A DNA stretch of 64,000 nt. Origin: Nocardia sp. alder85J (GTDB lineage: Bacteria > Actinomycetota > Actinomycetes > Mycobacteriales > Mycobacteriaceae). Location of the stretch: assembly GCF_020176955.2 (NCBI RefSeq), contig NZ_JAIUCZ020000011.1, positions 1 to 64,000 on the forward strand, given 5' to 3'. The position numbers and the translations under genes are program-made. The notes under the pieces are model-generated. The model was not told the origin of the DNA. It was given only the letters and a program-made list of their open reading frames with translations, and did not search any database. Below, piece after piece: positions 34,817 to 41,976 of this stretch (position 1 is its first letter; every line of letters starts with the position of its first letter).

Positions 34817-35872
34817 ATGTCCGACGAGCACTGGAGCCCACCGGCCGCCCCGCCCCCGCCTCCGGGCTGGAATCCCGTCACCGGAATGTCCGGCTGGGAC
34901 CCGCGGGTCGGCCCGCCGGGCTGGGCGCCGCAGCCGGGGTACACGCCGCCGCAGATCCCACCCCATCAGCCGGGTCGCGGGCTGTCGCCGTTCGGGATGC
35001 CGGCCCGGCACAGCTGGGAGATCCCGCTGCTGGTGGTGGTGATCCTGGTGACGATCCTGGCCTATCTGTTCGTGATCCTGCTGGCGCTGCTGGGTCATCT
35101 CGACCAGTACGGATTGCTGTTGCTGTTCGCGCCGGTGCTGCTGTGGGCCGGCCGTGGCATGAACTATTCGCGGCAGCGGCTGAACGCGGTCAAGATGTCG
35201 CCGACCCAGTTTCCGGAGGGGTACCGGCTGGTGGTGGAGGCGGCCGGGCGGTTCGGGCTGGCGAAGGTGCCCGATGCCTATGTGGTGCTGGGCAACGGGC
35301 AGATCAACGCCTTCGCCTCCGGTCACGGGTTCCGCCGGTACGTGTGTGTCTACAGCGATCTGTTCGAGGTCGGTGGCGCGGCGCGCGATCCCGACGCGCT
35401 GGCCTTCATCATCGGTCACGAGGTCGGCCACATCGCCGCCGGGCACGTGTCCTATTGGCGGCAACTGGGCATGTTCGTCGGGCCGTTCCTGCCGGTGCTC
35501 GGCACCGCGCTGATCCGGTCCCAGGAGTACACCGCCGACAATCACGGCTTCTGCAACCGGCACCTCGGCGCACCCGGTGCGATGCGGGTGCTGGCCGCGG
35601 GCAAGTATCTCAACAGCCTGGTGAATTTCGACGAGATGGCCGACCGCGCGCCGCGGGAGAAGGGTTTCTTCATCTGGGTGGTGAATGCGATGTCCTCCCA
35701 TCCGGTGCTGACCTGGCGAATGTGGGCGCTGCGCGATCGCAGCCGGCACGGCCGGATGTTCCTGCGCCCCAACGCCCCGGCTCCCGCCCGGTTCGCCGGG
35801 CCGCCTCCCGGCTATCCGCCGCCCAACGGGCCGTACGGGGAAGTTCCCGGATTGCCGCAGCGACCGTACTGA
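34817..35872 (+). CDS. M48-family membrane metalloprotease
   Basis: This 351-residue protein has a proline-rich cytoplasmic N-terminus (about 60 residues). Two adjacent membrane helices follow (IPLLVVVILVTILAYLFVIL and YGLLLLFAPVLLW), then a zinc peptidase domain with HEVGH in IIGHEVGHIAAGH and a likely third ligand in SQEYTADNHG. It resembles HtpX-type quality-control proteases but lacks the usual four-helix pattern. The ATG at 34817 was chosen because upstream codons lie in the rpiB promoter. A proline-rich tail ends the protein. Confidence 0.85.
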   Translation: MSDEHWSPPAAPPPPPGWNPVTGMSGWDPRVGPPGWAPQPGYTPPQIPPHQPGRGLSPFGMPARHSWEIPLLVVVILVTILAYLFVILLALLGHLDQYGLLLLFAPVLLWAGRGMNYSRQRLNAVKMSPTQFPEGYRLVVEAAGRFGLAKVPDAYVVLGNGQINAFASGHGFRRYVCVYSDLFEVGGAARDPDALAFIIGHEVGHIAAGHVSYWRQLGMFVGPFLPVLGTALIRSQEYTADNHGFCNRHLGAPGAMRVLAAGKYLNSLVNFDEMADRAPREKGFFIWVVNAMSSHPVLTWRMWALRDRSRHGRMFLRPNAPAPARFAGPPPGYPPPNGPYGEVPGLPQRPY

Positions 35873-35941
35873 ACCGCTTGCCGGACAGGATAATTCGGGC
35901 GGTCGGACCGGTTGTGATCCGGATGAGGCAGACTGCCGGGG

Positions 35942-36442
35942 GTGAGCATGACGTTCAGTGCGGGAGTTCTGTTGTTCCGGCGGCGCGCCGGACTCGAGGT
36001 GTTGCTCGGGCATATGGGCGGTCCGCTGTGGGAGCGGAAGGATTCGGCCGCCTGGTCGATCCCGAAGGGCGAGTACCTGCCGGAGGAGGAGAGCGCCACC
36101 GCCGCGGCGGCCCGGGAGTTCGAGGAGGAACTGGGCCTGCCGGTGCCCGAGGGGGAGTGGGTGCCGTTGGGCGATGTGCGCTACGGCAGCGGTGGCCGGA
36201 CCAAACAGGTCACGATCTGGGCGGTCGAGGGCGATCTGGATCCGGCGCTGGTGGTGCCGGGCACCTTCGAGATGCAATGGCCGCCGCGCTCGGGCCGCAT
36301 CCAGGAGTTTCCCGAGATCGATCGGGCCGAATGGTTCGGGCTGGAAGTTGCCCGGGAGAAGCTCGGGGTGGGGCAGCGGCCGTTTCTCGACCGGATCGCC
36401 GCGCACGCGGTGGAACCGCTCGACGGCACGGTGCCACACTGA
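35942..36442 (+). CDS. Nudix hydrolase
   Basis: This 166-residue pyrophosphohydrolase has the Nudix box GEYLPEEESATAAAAREFEEELG (residues 43-65), which fits GX5EX7REUXEEXGU. It also has SIPKGE before it and a C-terminal segment EFPEIDRAEWFG. The substrate is not predictable. It resembles the diadenosine-polyphosphate-type branch. GTG 35942 and ATG 35948 are both possible starts. Confidence 0.93.
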   Translation: MSMTFSAGVLLFRRRAGLEVLLGHMGGPLWERKDSAAWSIPKGEYLPEEESATAAAAREFEEELGLPVPEGEWVPLGDVRYGSGGRTKQVTIWAVEGDLDPALVVPGTFEMQWPPRSGRIQEFPEIDRAEWFGLEVAREKLGVGQRPFLDRIAAHAVEPLDGTVPH

Positions 36443-36447
36443 CGGCG

Positions 36448-36465
36448 CTTCCAGCTTTCTCCCAG
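36448..36465 (+). promoter_or_regulatory. CTTCCAG-N4-CTCCCAG repeat before the sensor kinase
   Basis: Two heptamers (CTTCCAG at 36448 and CTCCCAG at 36459) start 11 bp apart, the helical-turn spacing bound by OmpR/PhoB-type response regulators. Related pairs lie before the next two genes. Confidence 0.6.
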
Positions 36466-36569
36466 GTTGAGTGCGGAACAATGGGGTGCGTGATGAGCCC
36501 GACGCCGCCTGCCACCCGACATCGCTGTTCCCGGCTCGCCCCCGACCGGCGGCCGGGAGCGAGGCGCCG

Positions 36570-38051
36570 ATGAGCCTGCGGTCCGTGCTGGGGCGGCGGG
36601 CCTCCTCGGTCCCGTTGCGGATCGGCCTGGTGGTCGCGATGGTGACGCTCACCGGGCTGGTGCTGCTGGCCTGTGGGGTCGCCATCACCTCGTCGCTGTC
36701 GAATTCGCTGACCGCTCGCACCGACGAGCAGATCAGCGACGCGGTGCAGACCTGGGCGCGCCCGCGGCCGATGAAGCAGGTGGACACGGTGACCGGGCCG
36801 CGTTGGGTGCCCGCCGATGTGCAGGGACCGCCGCCGACCCAGCCGACGTCGACCGCGGAGCAGCCGCGGCGCTTCTTCGAGCTGCGGTTGTCGCCCACCG
36901 GTGACATCTATCAGCAGGAGGGGCCGCACGTGTCCCCGCCGCAACTGCCGCAGAAACCGGTGCCGGGTCCGGTCACGGTCCCGGCGGTCGACGGGTCCAC
37001 CACGTGGCGGATCGTCACCGCCACCAATCAGTACGGTTCCAACACCGTCGGCCTGCCGCTGACCGACGATCGCGACACCGTGTCGCGGCTGATCGCCTTC
37101 GAGCTCGGCACCGGGGTGGCGGGGCTGGTGCTGCTGGGTGTGGCGGGCTATCTGGTGGTGCGGCGCAGCCTGCGGCCGTTGCGGCAGGTGGAGGAGACCG
37201 CCGCCGCCATCGTCGGCGGCGATCTGAACCGGCGGGTACCGGTGCGGAACGTGGACACCGAGGTGGACCATCTGGCCCAGTCGCTCAACGCCATGCTCAG
37301 CCAGATCCAGCACGGTGTCGCCGCGATCGAAGCCTCCGAGGAGGCGGCCCGGCGATCCGAGGCCAAGATGCGGCAGTTCGTCGCCGACGCCAGCCACGAG
37401 TTGCGCACCCCGCTGACCACCATCCGGGGTTTCGCCGAGCTGTATCGGCAAGGCGCGAGCCAGGATCCGAGCCTGGTGCTGCAACGCATCGAGGGTGAGG
37501 CGGGCCGGATGAGCCTGCTGGTGGAGGATTTGCTGATGCTGGCCCGGCTGGACGCGCAGCGGCCGCTGGAACGCAAACCGGTCGATCTGCTGACCCTGGC
37601 CGGCGACGCCGTGCACAATGCCCAGGCGATGGCCGCGCAGCAGGCCGGACCCGACGGCCCCACCCGGCCGATCTCCCTCGAAATTGCTTCCGGTACAGGG
37701 ACATTGGAGATCCGTGGCGACGAGCCCCGGCTGCGGCAGGTGCTGGCCAACCTGCTCGGCAACGCCCTGACACATACCCCGCCCGGCGCACCGGTGACGG
37801 TACGGCTGACGCCGTGCCCGGAGGATGTGCGCATCGATGTCGTCGACAAGGGCCACGGGCTGTCCGAGGAGGCCGCGGCGCGCGTCTTCGAACGGTTCTA
37901 CCGGACCGACACCTCGCGCACCCGGGCCAGTGGCGGCAGTGGGCTGGGATTGTCGATCGTGCGGGCGCTGGTGACCGCGCACGGCGGTGAGGTGAGCGTG
38001 TCCAGCGAACCCGGGGCGGGTGCGACCTTCAGCGTCGTGGTGCCGCGCTGA
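36570..38051 (+). CDS. HAMP-containing sensor histidine kinase without adjacent response regulator
   Basis: This 493-residue membrane kinase has a first transmembrane helix at about 18-40 (IGLVVAMVTLTGLVLLACGV) and an extracytoplasmic sensor domain of about 140 residues. The second helix is near 187-207 (GTGVAGLVLLGVAGYLVV), followed by a HAMP domain. HisKA has the phosphorylated His in ASHELRTPLTTI, and the HATPase domain carries N (LLGNALTH), G1 (VVDKGHGLS), F and G2 (GGSGLGLSIV) boxes. The ATG follows GGAGCGAGG. No response regulator gene lies next to it. Its likely targets include the two downstream glycosyltransferases, given the shared repeats. Confidence 0.93.
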   Translation: MSLRSVLGRRASSVPLRIGLVVAMVTLTGLVLLACGVAITSSLSNSLTARTDEQISDAVQTWARPRPMKQVDTVTGPRWVPADVQGPPPTQPTSTAEQPRRFFELRLSPTGDIYQQEGPHVSPPQLPQKPVPGPVTVPAVDGSTTWRIVTATNQYGSNTVGLPLTDDRDTVSRLIAFELGTGVAGLVLLGVAGYLVVRRSLRPLRQVEETAAAIVGGDLNRRVPVRNVDTEVDHLAQSLNAMLSQIQHGVAAIEASEEAARRSEAKMRQFVADASHELRTPLTTIRGFAELYRQGASQDPSLVLQRIEGEAGRMSLLVEDLLMLARLDAQRPLERKPVDLLTLAGDAVHNAQAMAAQQAGPDGPTRPISLEIASGTGTLEIRGDEPRLRQVLANLLGNALTHTPPGAPVTVRLTPCPEDVRIDVVDKGHGLSEEAAARVFERFYRTDTSRTRASGGSGLGLSIVRALVTAHGGEVSVSSEPGAGATFSVVVPR

Positions 38052-38120
38052 CCGTCGGCCCAGCCGCGCCGGACGGGCCGGATTGCCACGTCGACCTCGG
38101 CATTCGGACAGCACAGCGAT

Positions 38121-38138
38121 CTCCCAGAGTTTATCCAG
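38121..38138 (+). promoter_or_regulatory. CTCCCAG-N4-TATCCAG repeat before the GT2-GtrA gene
   Basis: CTCCCAG at 38121 and TATCCAG at 38132 start 11 bp apart, 34 bp before the start codon. The pair matches the spacing of those at 36448 and 39516. Confidence 0.6.
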
Positions 38139-38171
38139 TGGCGGTGCAGCATCGGGCCTGATGCTGGTGTC

Positions 38172-39461
38172 ATGACCGAGATTGCAACCGTTGTTCCCGC
38201 CCTTGATCGCCGCGGTGCGGCGGCGACCGCTCCCGTGGTGGACGTGGTGATTCCCGTCTACAACGAGGAGCGTGATCTCGGCGTCTGCGTGCGCCGACTG
38301 CACGAGTTCCTCAGTGGCGGATTCCCGTTCACGGCCCGGATCACCATCGCCGACAACGCGTCGACCGATGCCACCCTCGATGTCGCCCAACTGCTGGCCG
38401 CCGAACTGGACGGCGTGCAGGTGGTGCACCTGGATCGCAAGGGCCGCGGCCGGGCCCTGCGCGCGGTGTGGGAGGCCTCCGACGCGCAGGTCGTCTCGTA
38501 CATGGATGTGGATCTGTCGACCGATCTGAATGCGTTGCTGCCGTTGGTGGCGCCGCTGGTGTCCGGGCATTCGGATCTGGCGATCGGTACCCGGCTGTCG
38601 CGGTCGTCGCGGGTGGTGCGGGGGCCGAAGCGGGAGTTCATCTCCCGCTGCTACAACCTGATCCTGAAGGCGTCGTTGCAGGCGCGGTTCTCCGATGCGC
38701 AGTGTGGTTTCAAGGCGATGCGCACCGATGTGGCACGGAAGTTGCTGCCGCTGGTGCAGGACGGCGAGTGGTTCTTCGACACCGAACTGCTGGTGCTGGC
38801 CGAACGGTCCGGGCTGCGCATCCACGAGGTGCCCGTCGACTGGATCGACGACCCGGATTCCCGCGTGGACATCGTCGATACCGCGCGCAAGGACCTGCTG
38901 GGCGTGTGGCGGGTCTCCAAGGGCCTGGCCACCGGCGCCCTCCCGGTGGACGAGCTGCGGGCCGCGATCGGCCGGGAGCCGCTGGTGGACGGGGTGCCGC
39001 TGGGTATGGTCGGGCAGCTGGTGCGCTTCGGCATCATCGGCGTCGTCTCGACGCTGGCCTACATGCTGCTGTACGTGCTGTTGCAGCCGCTGGCCGGGGC
39101 TCAGGCGGCCAACTTCCTCGCCCTGCTGATCACCGCGGTCGGTAACACCGCCGCGAACCGGGCGTTCACGTTCGGGGTGCGGGGGTCGACGCGGATGGTG
39201 TCGCAGCACTTCCAGGGTCTGCTGCTCTTCGCCTTCGCCTGGGTGGTGACCAGTGGGTCGCTGTTCGCGCTGCATCGGTGGGCGCCGGATGCCGCGGTGC
39301 ATCTGGAACTGTTCGTGCTGGTGGTGGCCAACCTGGTGGCGACGCTGACCCGCTTCGTCGGCCTCCGGTTCGTGTTCCGCAACGAGGTACCCGCCGCCGC
39401 GGTGGTGAACGAGCGGGCCGCCGCGGCCCAGCTCGACAACCGCGCCTACGCGGAGCTGTGA
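38172..39461 (+). CDS. GT2 glycosyltransferase fused to GtrA-like membrane domain
   Basis: This 429-residue protein joins a dolichyl-phosphate-mannose-synthase-like GT2 domain to a four-helix GtrA domain. The GT2 domain has VVIPVYNEERDL near 24, the DxD-like SYMDVDLSTDL near 113 and DAQCGFKAMR. The GtrA domain runs from about 283 (LVRFGIIGVVSTLAYMLLYV, NTAANRAFTFGVRG, LVATLTRFVGLRFVF). It probably makes polyprenyl-phosphate sugar and helps flip it across the membrane for the neighbouring GT39 enzyme. The start follows the heptamer pair. Confidence 0.9.
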   Translation: MTEIATVVPALDRRGAAATAPVVDVVIPVYNEERDLGVCVRRLHEFLSGGFPFTARITIADNASTDATLDVAQLLAAELDGVQVVHLDRKGRGRALRAVWEASDAQVVSYMDVDLSTDLNALLPLVAPLVSGHSDLAIGTRLSRSSRVVRGPKREFISRCYNLILKASLQARFSDAQCGFKAMRTDVARKLLPLVQDGEWFFDTELLVLAERSGLRIHEVPVDWIDDPDSRVDIVDTARKDLLGVWRVSKGLATGALPVDELRAAIGREPLVDGVPLGMVGQLVRFGIIGVVSTLAYMLLYVLLQPLAGAQAANFLALLITAVGNTAANRAFTFGVRGSTRMVSQHFQGLLLFAFAWVVTSGSLFALHRWAPDAAVHLELFVLVVANLVATLTRFVGLRFVFRNEVPAAAVVNERAAAAQLDNRAYAEL

Positions 39462-39488
39462 CCCGCCACACCCGTCCGATCCCTCCCG

Positions 39489-39518
39489 GAGCCCGGCTCG
39501 AATCCCCGAGCCGGGCTC
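39489..39518 (+). terminator. Strong hairpin after the GT2-GtrA gene
   Basis: GAGCCCGGCTCG and CGAGCCGGGCTC form a 12-bp perfect stem with a six-base loop. Its right arm overlaps the first heptamer of the next regulatory repeat by three bases. Confidence 0.65.
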
Positions 39519-39533
39519 CCAGCGTTCTCCCAG
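39516..39533 (+). promoter_or_regulatory. CTCCCAG-N4-CTCCCAG perfect repeat before the GT39 gene
   Basis: Two identical CTCCCAG heptamers start at 39516 and 39527, exactly 11 bp apart, 46 bp before the start codon. This is the clearest of the three related sites. Confidence 0.7.
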
Positions 39534-39578
39534 TCTCGTCGGAGGATGAGCCCGAGAACGGTCTGACAGGCTGAGGAC

Positions 39579-41897
39579 ATGACCGACACCGCGATAGCCC
39601 CGAGCCGGCCCGCGTCCGGGCCCCCGGAGCCGGACCGATCCGCCGATCAGCGGAAGTCGATCCGCGAGTACGCCGCCCTGGCGGTACTGCTGATCGGCAC
39701 CGCCGTCGCCTACTTCTGGAACCTCGGCAGCAACGGCTGGGCCAACTCGTTCTACGCGGCGGCTGTTCAGTCCGGCGCGAAGTCGTGGAAGGCGTTCTTC
39801 TTCGGGTCCTCGGACTGGGGTAACTCCATCACCGTCGACAAGACCCCGGCCTCGCTGTGGCCGATGGAGATCTCGGTGCGTCTGTTCGGCATGCACTCGT
39901 GGAGCATGTTGCTGCCACAGGTGCTGCTGGGCATGGGTTCGGTCGCGCTGATCTGGGCGTCGCTGCGGCGTATCGCCGGTCCCGCGGCCGGGCTGCTCGG
40001 CGGGCTGGCACTGGCGGTGACGCCGGTGGCGGCGCTGATGTTCCGGTTCGACAACCCGGACGCCGCGCTGGTGTTCCTGATGCTGACGGCGGTGTGGGCG
40101 ATGACCCGAGCGCTGGCCGACGGCCGCTGGCGGTGGCTGGTGCTGTGCGGGCTGCTGGTCGGATTCGGCTTCCTGGCAAAGCAATTGCAGGTGATGCTGG
40201 TGCTGCCGGCGCTGGCGCTGACCTATCTGATCGCGGGGCCGCCCAAATTGGGTGTGCGGCTGCTGCAACTGCTGGCGGCGGCGGTATCGTTGCTCGCCGG
40301 CGCCGGTTGGTGGGTGCTGATCGCACAGCTGTGGCCCGCCGACTCTCGGCCGTATTTCGGTGGCTCGGAACATAATTCGACGATGGAGCTGGCCCTCGGC
40401 TACAACGGCCTGAATCGGCTCGGGGTCGGCAACGACGGGATGCCGGGGATGCCCGGACCGCCGCCCGGTGGCGGTAATCATCACTTCGGCTTCGGATCCG
40501 ATGCCGGACTGCCGCGGCTGTTCAGCGAGTCGATCGGCGGTCAGGTCGCCTGGCTGATTCCGGCGGCCCTGGTGCTGTTCGTGGTCGGGCTCGTCCTCCG
40601 CGGCCGCGCGCCTCGTACCGATGCCCAGCGTTCTGCCGTATTGCTGTGGGGCATCTGGGCGTTGGTGACCGGGCTGGTGTTCAGCTTCATGCGCGGGATC
40701 TTCCACCAGTACTACACGGTCGCGCTGGCCCCGGCCGTGGCCGGCACGGTCGCGCTCGGTGCGGTGCTGGCGTGGCGTGAGCGCGACAAGCTCTGGGTGC
40801 GGATCGCGCTGGCGATCACGACCGCGCTGACCACCGCCACCGCGGTGGTGTTCCTCTCGCGCGTACCGGCTTTCGTGCCGTGGCTGCACTGGGTGATCCT
40901 GGCGGTCGGCCTCGTGGCGACGGTCGCACTGTTCGTCCCGAACCCGCGCCGCCTGGCCGTCGGCTCCGCGCTCGCGGCGACCCTGGCGACGCTCGCGGCC
41001 CCGGTGGCGTACTCGATCGACACGATCGGCACCCCGCACACCGGTCCGATCGTCCTGGCCGGCCCACAGTCCGGCAACGGTTTCCCAGGCGGCCCGCCGA
41101 CGGGTGGACCCGGCAATCAGGGCGGAACCGGCAATCAGGATGGACCCGGAGGCTCCGGCAATCCGAACGAGCCCAGCGGCTCCGGCGGCCAGGGCTCGGT
41201 CGGCAATCCGGGCGGCCCGGGAGCCCACAACGGCCAAGACGTGCCCGGTGATCCGAGCGGGCCAGGAGCCTATGGTGACGAGGGCATGCCCGGCGGCCGG
41301 GTGGCTCCGGGCGGCCCGGTCCTCCCGGACGGGTCGAGCGTGCCCGGTGATCAGCCGATCCCGGCTGCTCCCGGAACCGATGGTGGTCAGGGCGGCCTCG
41401 CGGGCACAGCCGGGCCGGATGCGTCCGGCGGTCCGGCAGTGCCGGGTGGCGCCGGTGATGCCGCGCCGCAGCCCGGTGATGCGGGTAAGGCGGCCGATCG
41501 GTCGGGAGGCCCGCGGCGCGGATGGAGCGGTGGCCCGGACAAGGCGCTGGTGGCGATGATTCGTGACAGCGGCGCTGGATACACCTGGGCGGCTGCGACT
41601 ATCGGTTCGATGAGTCAAGCGGACCTCCAGTTGGACAGTGGGCAGTCGGTGATGCCGATCGGCGGCTTCGGTGGTGGCGATCCGTCGCCGACGCTGGAGC
41701 AGTTCGAGAAGTACGTGGCGCAGGGCCGAATCCACTACTTCGTGACCGATACCGATGGGCCGGGTGGCGGCGGACCCGGCCGCAACAAGGACTCGACTGC
41801 CTCGAAGATCACCCAGTGGGTCAAGGACCACTACGGGTCCACCGTCGTGGGCGACAAGCTGGTCTACGACCTCACCTCGCCACGAATCGCCGGATAG
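39579..41897 (+). CDS. GT39/ArnT-like membrane glycosyltransferase with Gly/Pro-rich insert
   Basis: This 772-residue polytopic protein should transfer a sugar from a polyprenyl phosphate donor outside the membrane. The first loop has NGWANSFYAAAVQSGAKSW and the acidic ITVDKTPASLWPM, typical of PMT_2 enzymes. About ten membrane helices follow up to residue ~480. Residues ~500-650 are a low-complexity segment of repeated Gly, Pro, Asn and Asp. A soluble C-terminal domain follows (LVAMIRDSGAGYTWAAATIG, then QGRIHYFVTDTDG). It is likely the partner of the GT2-GtrA enzyme just upstream and shares its regulatory repeat. Confidence 0.9.
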   Translation: MTDTAIAPSRPASGPPEPDRSADQRKSIREYAALAVLLIGTAVAYFWNLGSNGWANSFYAAAVQSGAKSWKAFFFGSSDWGNSITVDKTPASLWPMEISVRLFGMHSWSMLLPQVLLGMGSVALIWASLRRIAGPAAGLLGGLALAVTPVAALMFRFDNPDAALVFLMLTAVWAMTRALADGRWRWLVLCGLLVGFGFLAKQLQVMLVLPALALTYLIAGPPKLGVRLLQLLAAAVSLLAGAGWWVLIAQLWPADSRPYFGGSEHNSTMELALGYNGLNRLGVGNDGMPGMPGPPPGGGNHHFGFGSDAGLPRLFSESIGGQVAWLIPAALVLFVVGLVLRGRAPRTDAQRSAVLLWGIWALVTGLVFSFMRGIFHQYYTVALAPAVAGTVALGAVLAWRERDKLWVRIALAITTALTTATAVVFLSRVPAFVPWLHWVILAVGLVATVALFVPNPRRLAVGSALAATLATLAAPVAYSIDTIGTPHTGPIVLAGPQSGNGFPGGPPTGGPGNQGGTGNQDGPGGSGNPNEPSGSGGQGSVGNPGGPGAHNGQDVPGDPSGPGAYGDEGMPGGRVAPGGPVLPDGSSVPGDQPIPAAPGTDGGQGGLAGTAGPDASGGPAVPGGAGDAAPQPGDAGKAADRSGGPRRGWSGGPDKALVAMIRDSGAGYTWAAATIGSMSQADLQLDSGQSVMPIGGFGGGDPSPTLEQFEKYVAQGRIHYFVTDTDGPGGGGPGRNKDSTASKITQWVKDHYGSTVVGDKLVYDLTSPRIAG

Positions 41898-41939
41898 CCG
41901 AACGATTCTCGGCAGATCGCACCGCTGCCTCTCCGGTGT

Positions 41940-41972
41940 GTCGCGCCGATCCCGGTTCGGGATCGGCGCGAC
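41940..41972. terminator. 15-bp perfect hairpin between convergent GT39 and pnkp genes
   Basis: GTCGCGCCGATCCCG and CGGGATCGGCGCGAC pair around a three-base loop in the 79 bp between two convergent stop codons. It probably serves both genes. Confidence 0.8.
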
Positions 41973-41976
41973 GCCG

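Noticed and set aside
36570..38051. Assignment of the sensor kinase to a named pair such as TrcS or MprB
   Set aside because: General domain order matches several actinobacterial kinases and no response regulator is adjacent to decide.
39579..41897. Gly/Pro repeats of the GT39 protein as a collagen-like or PE_PGRS-type domain
   Set aside because: The repeats are irregular and lie between membrane helices and a soluble domain, so a flexible linker explains them.
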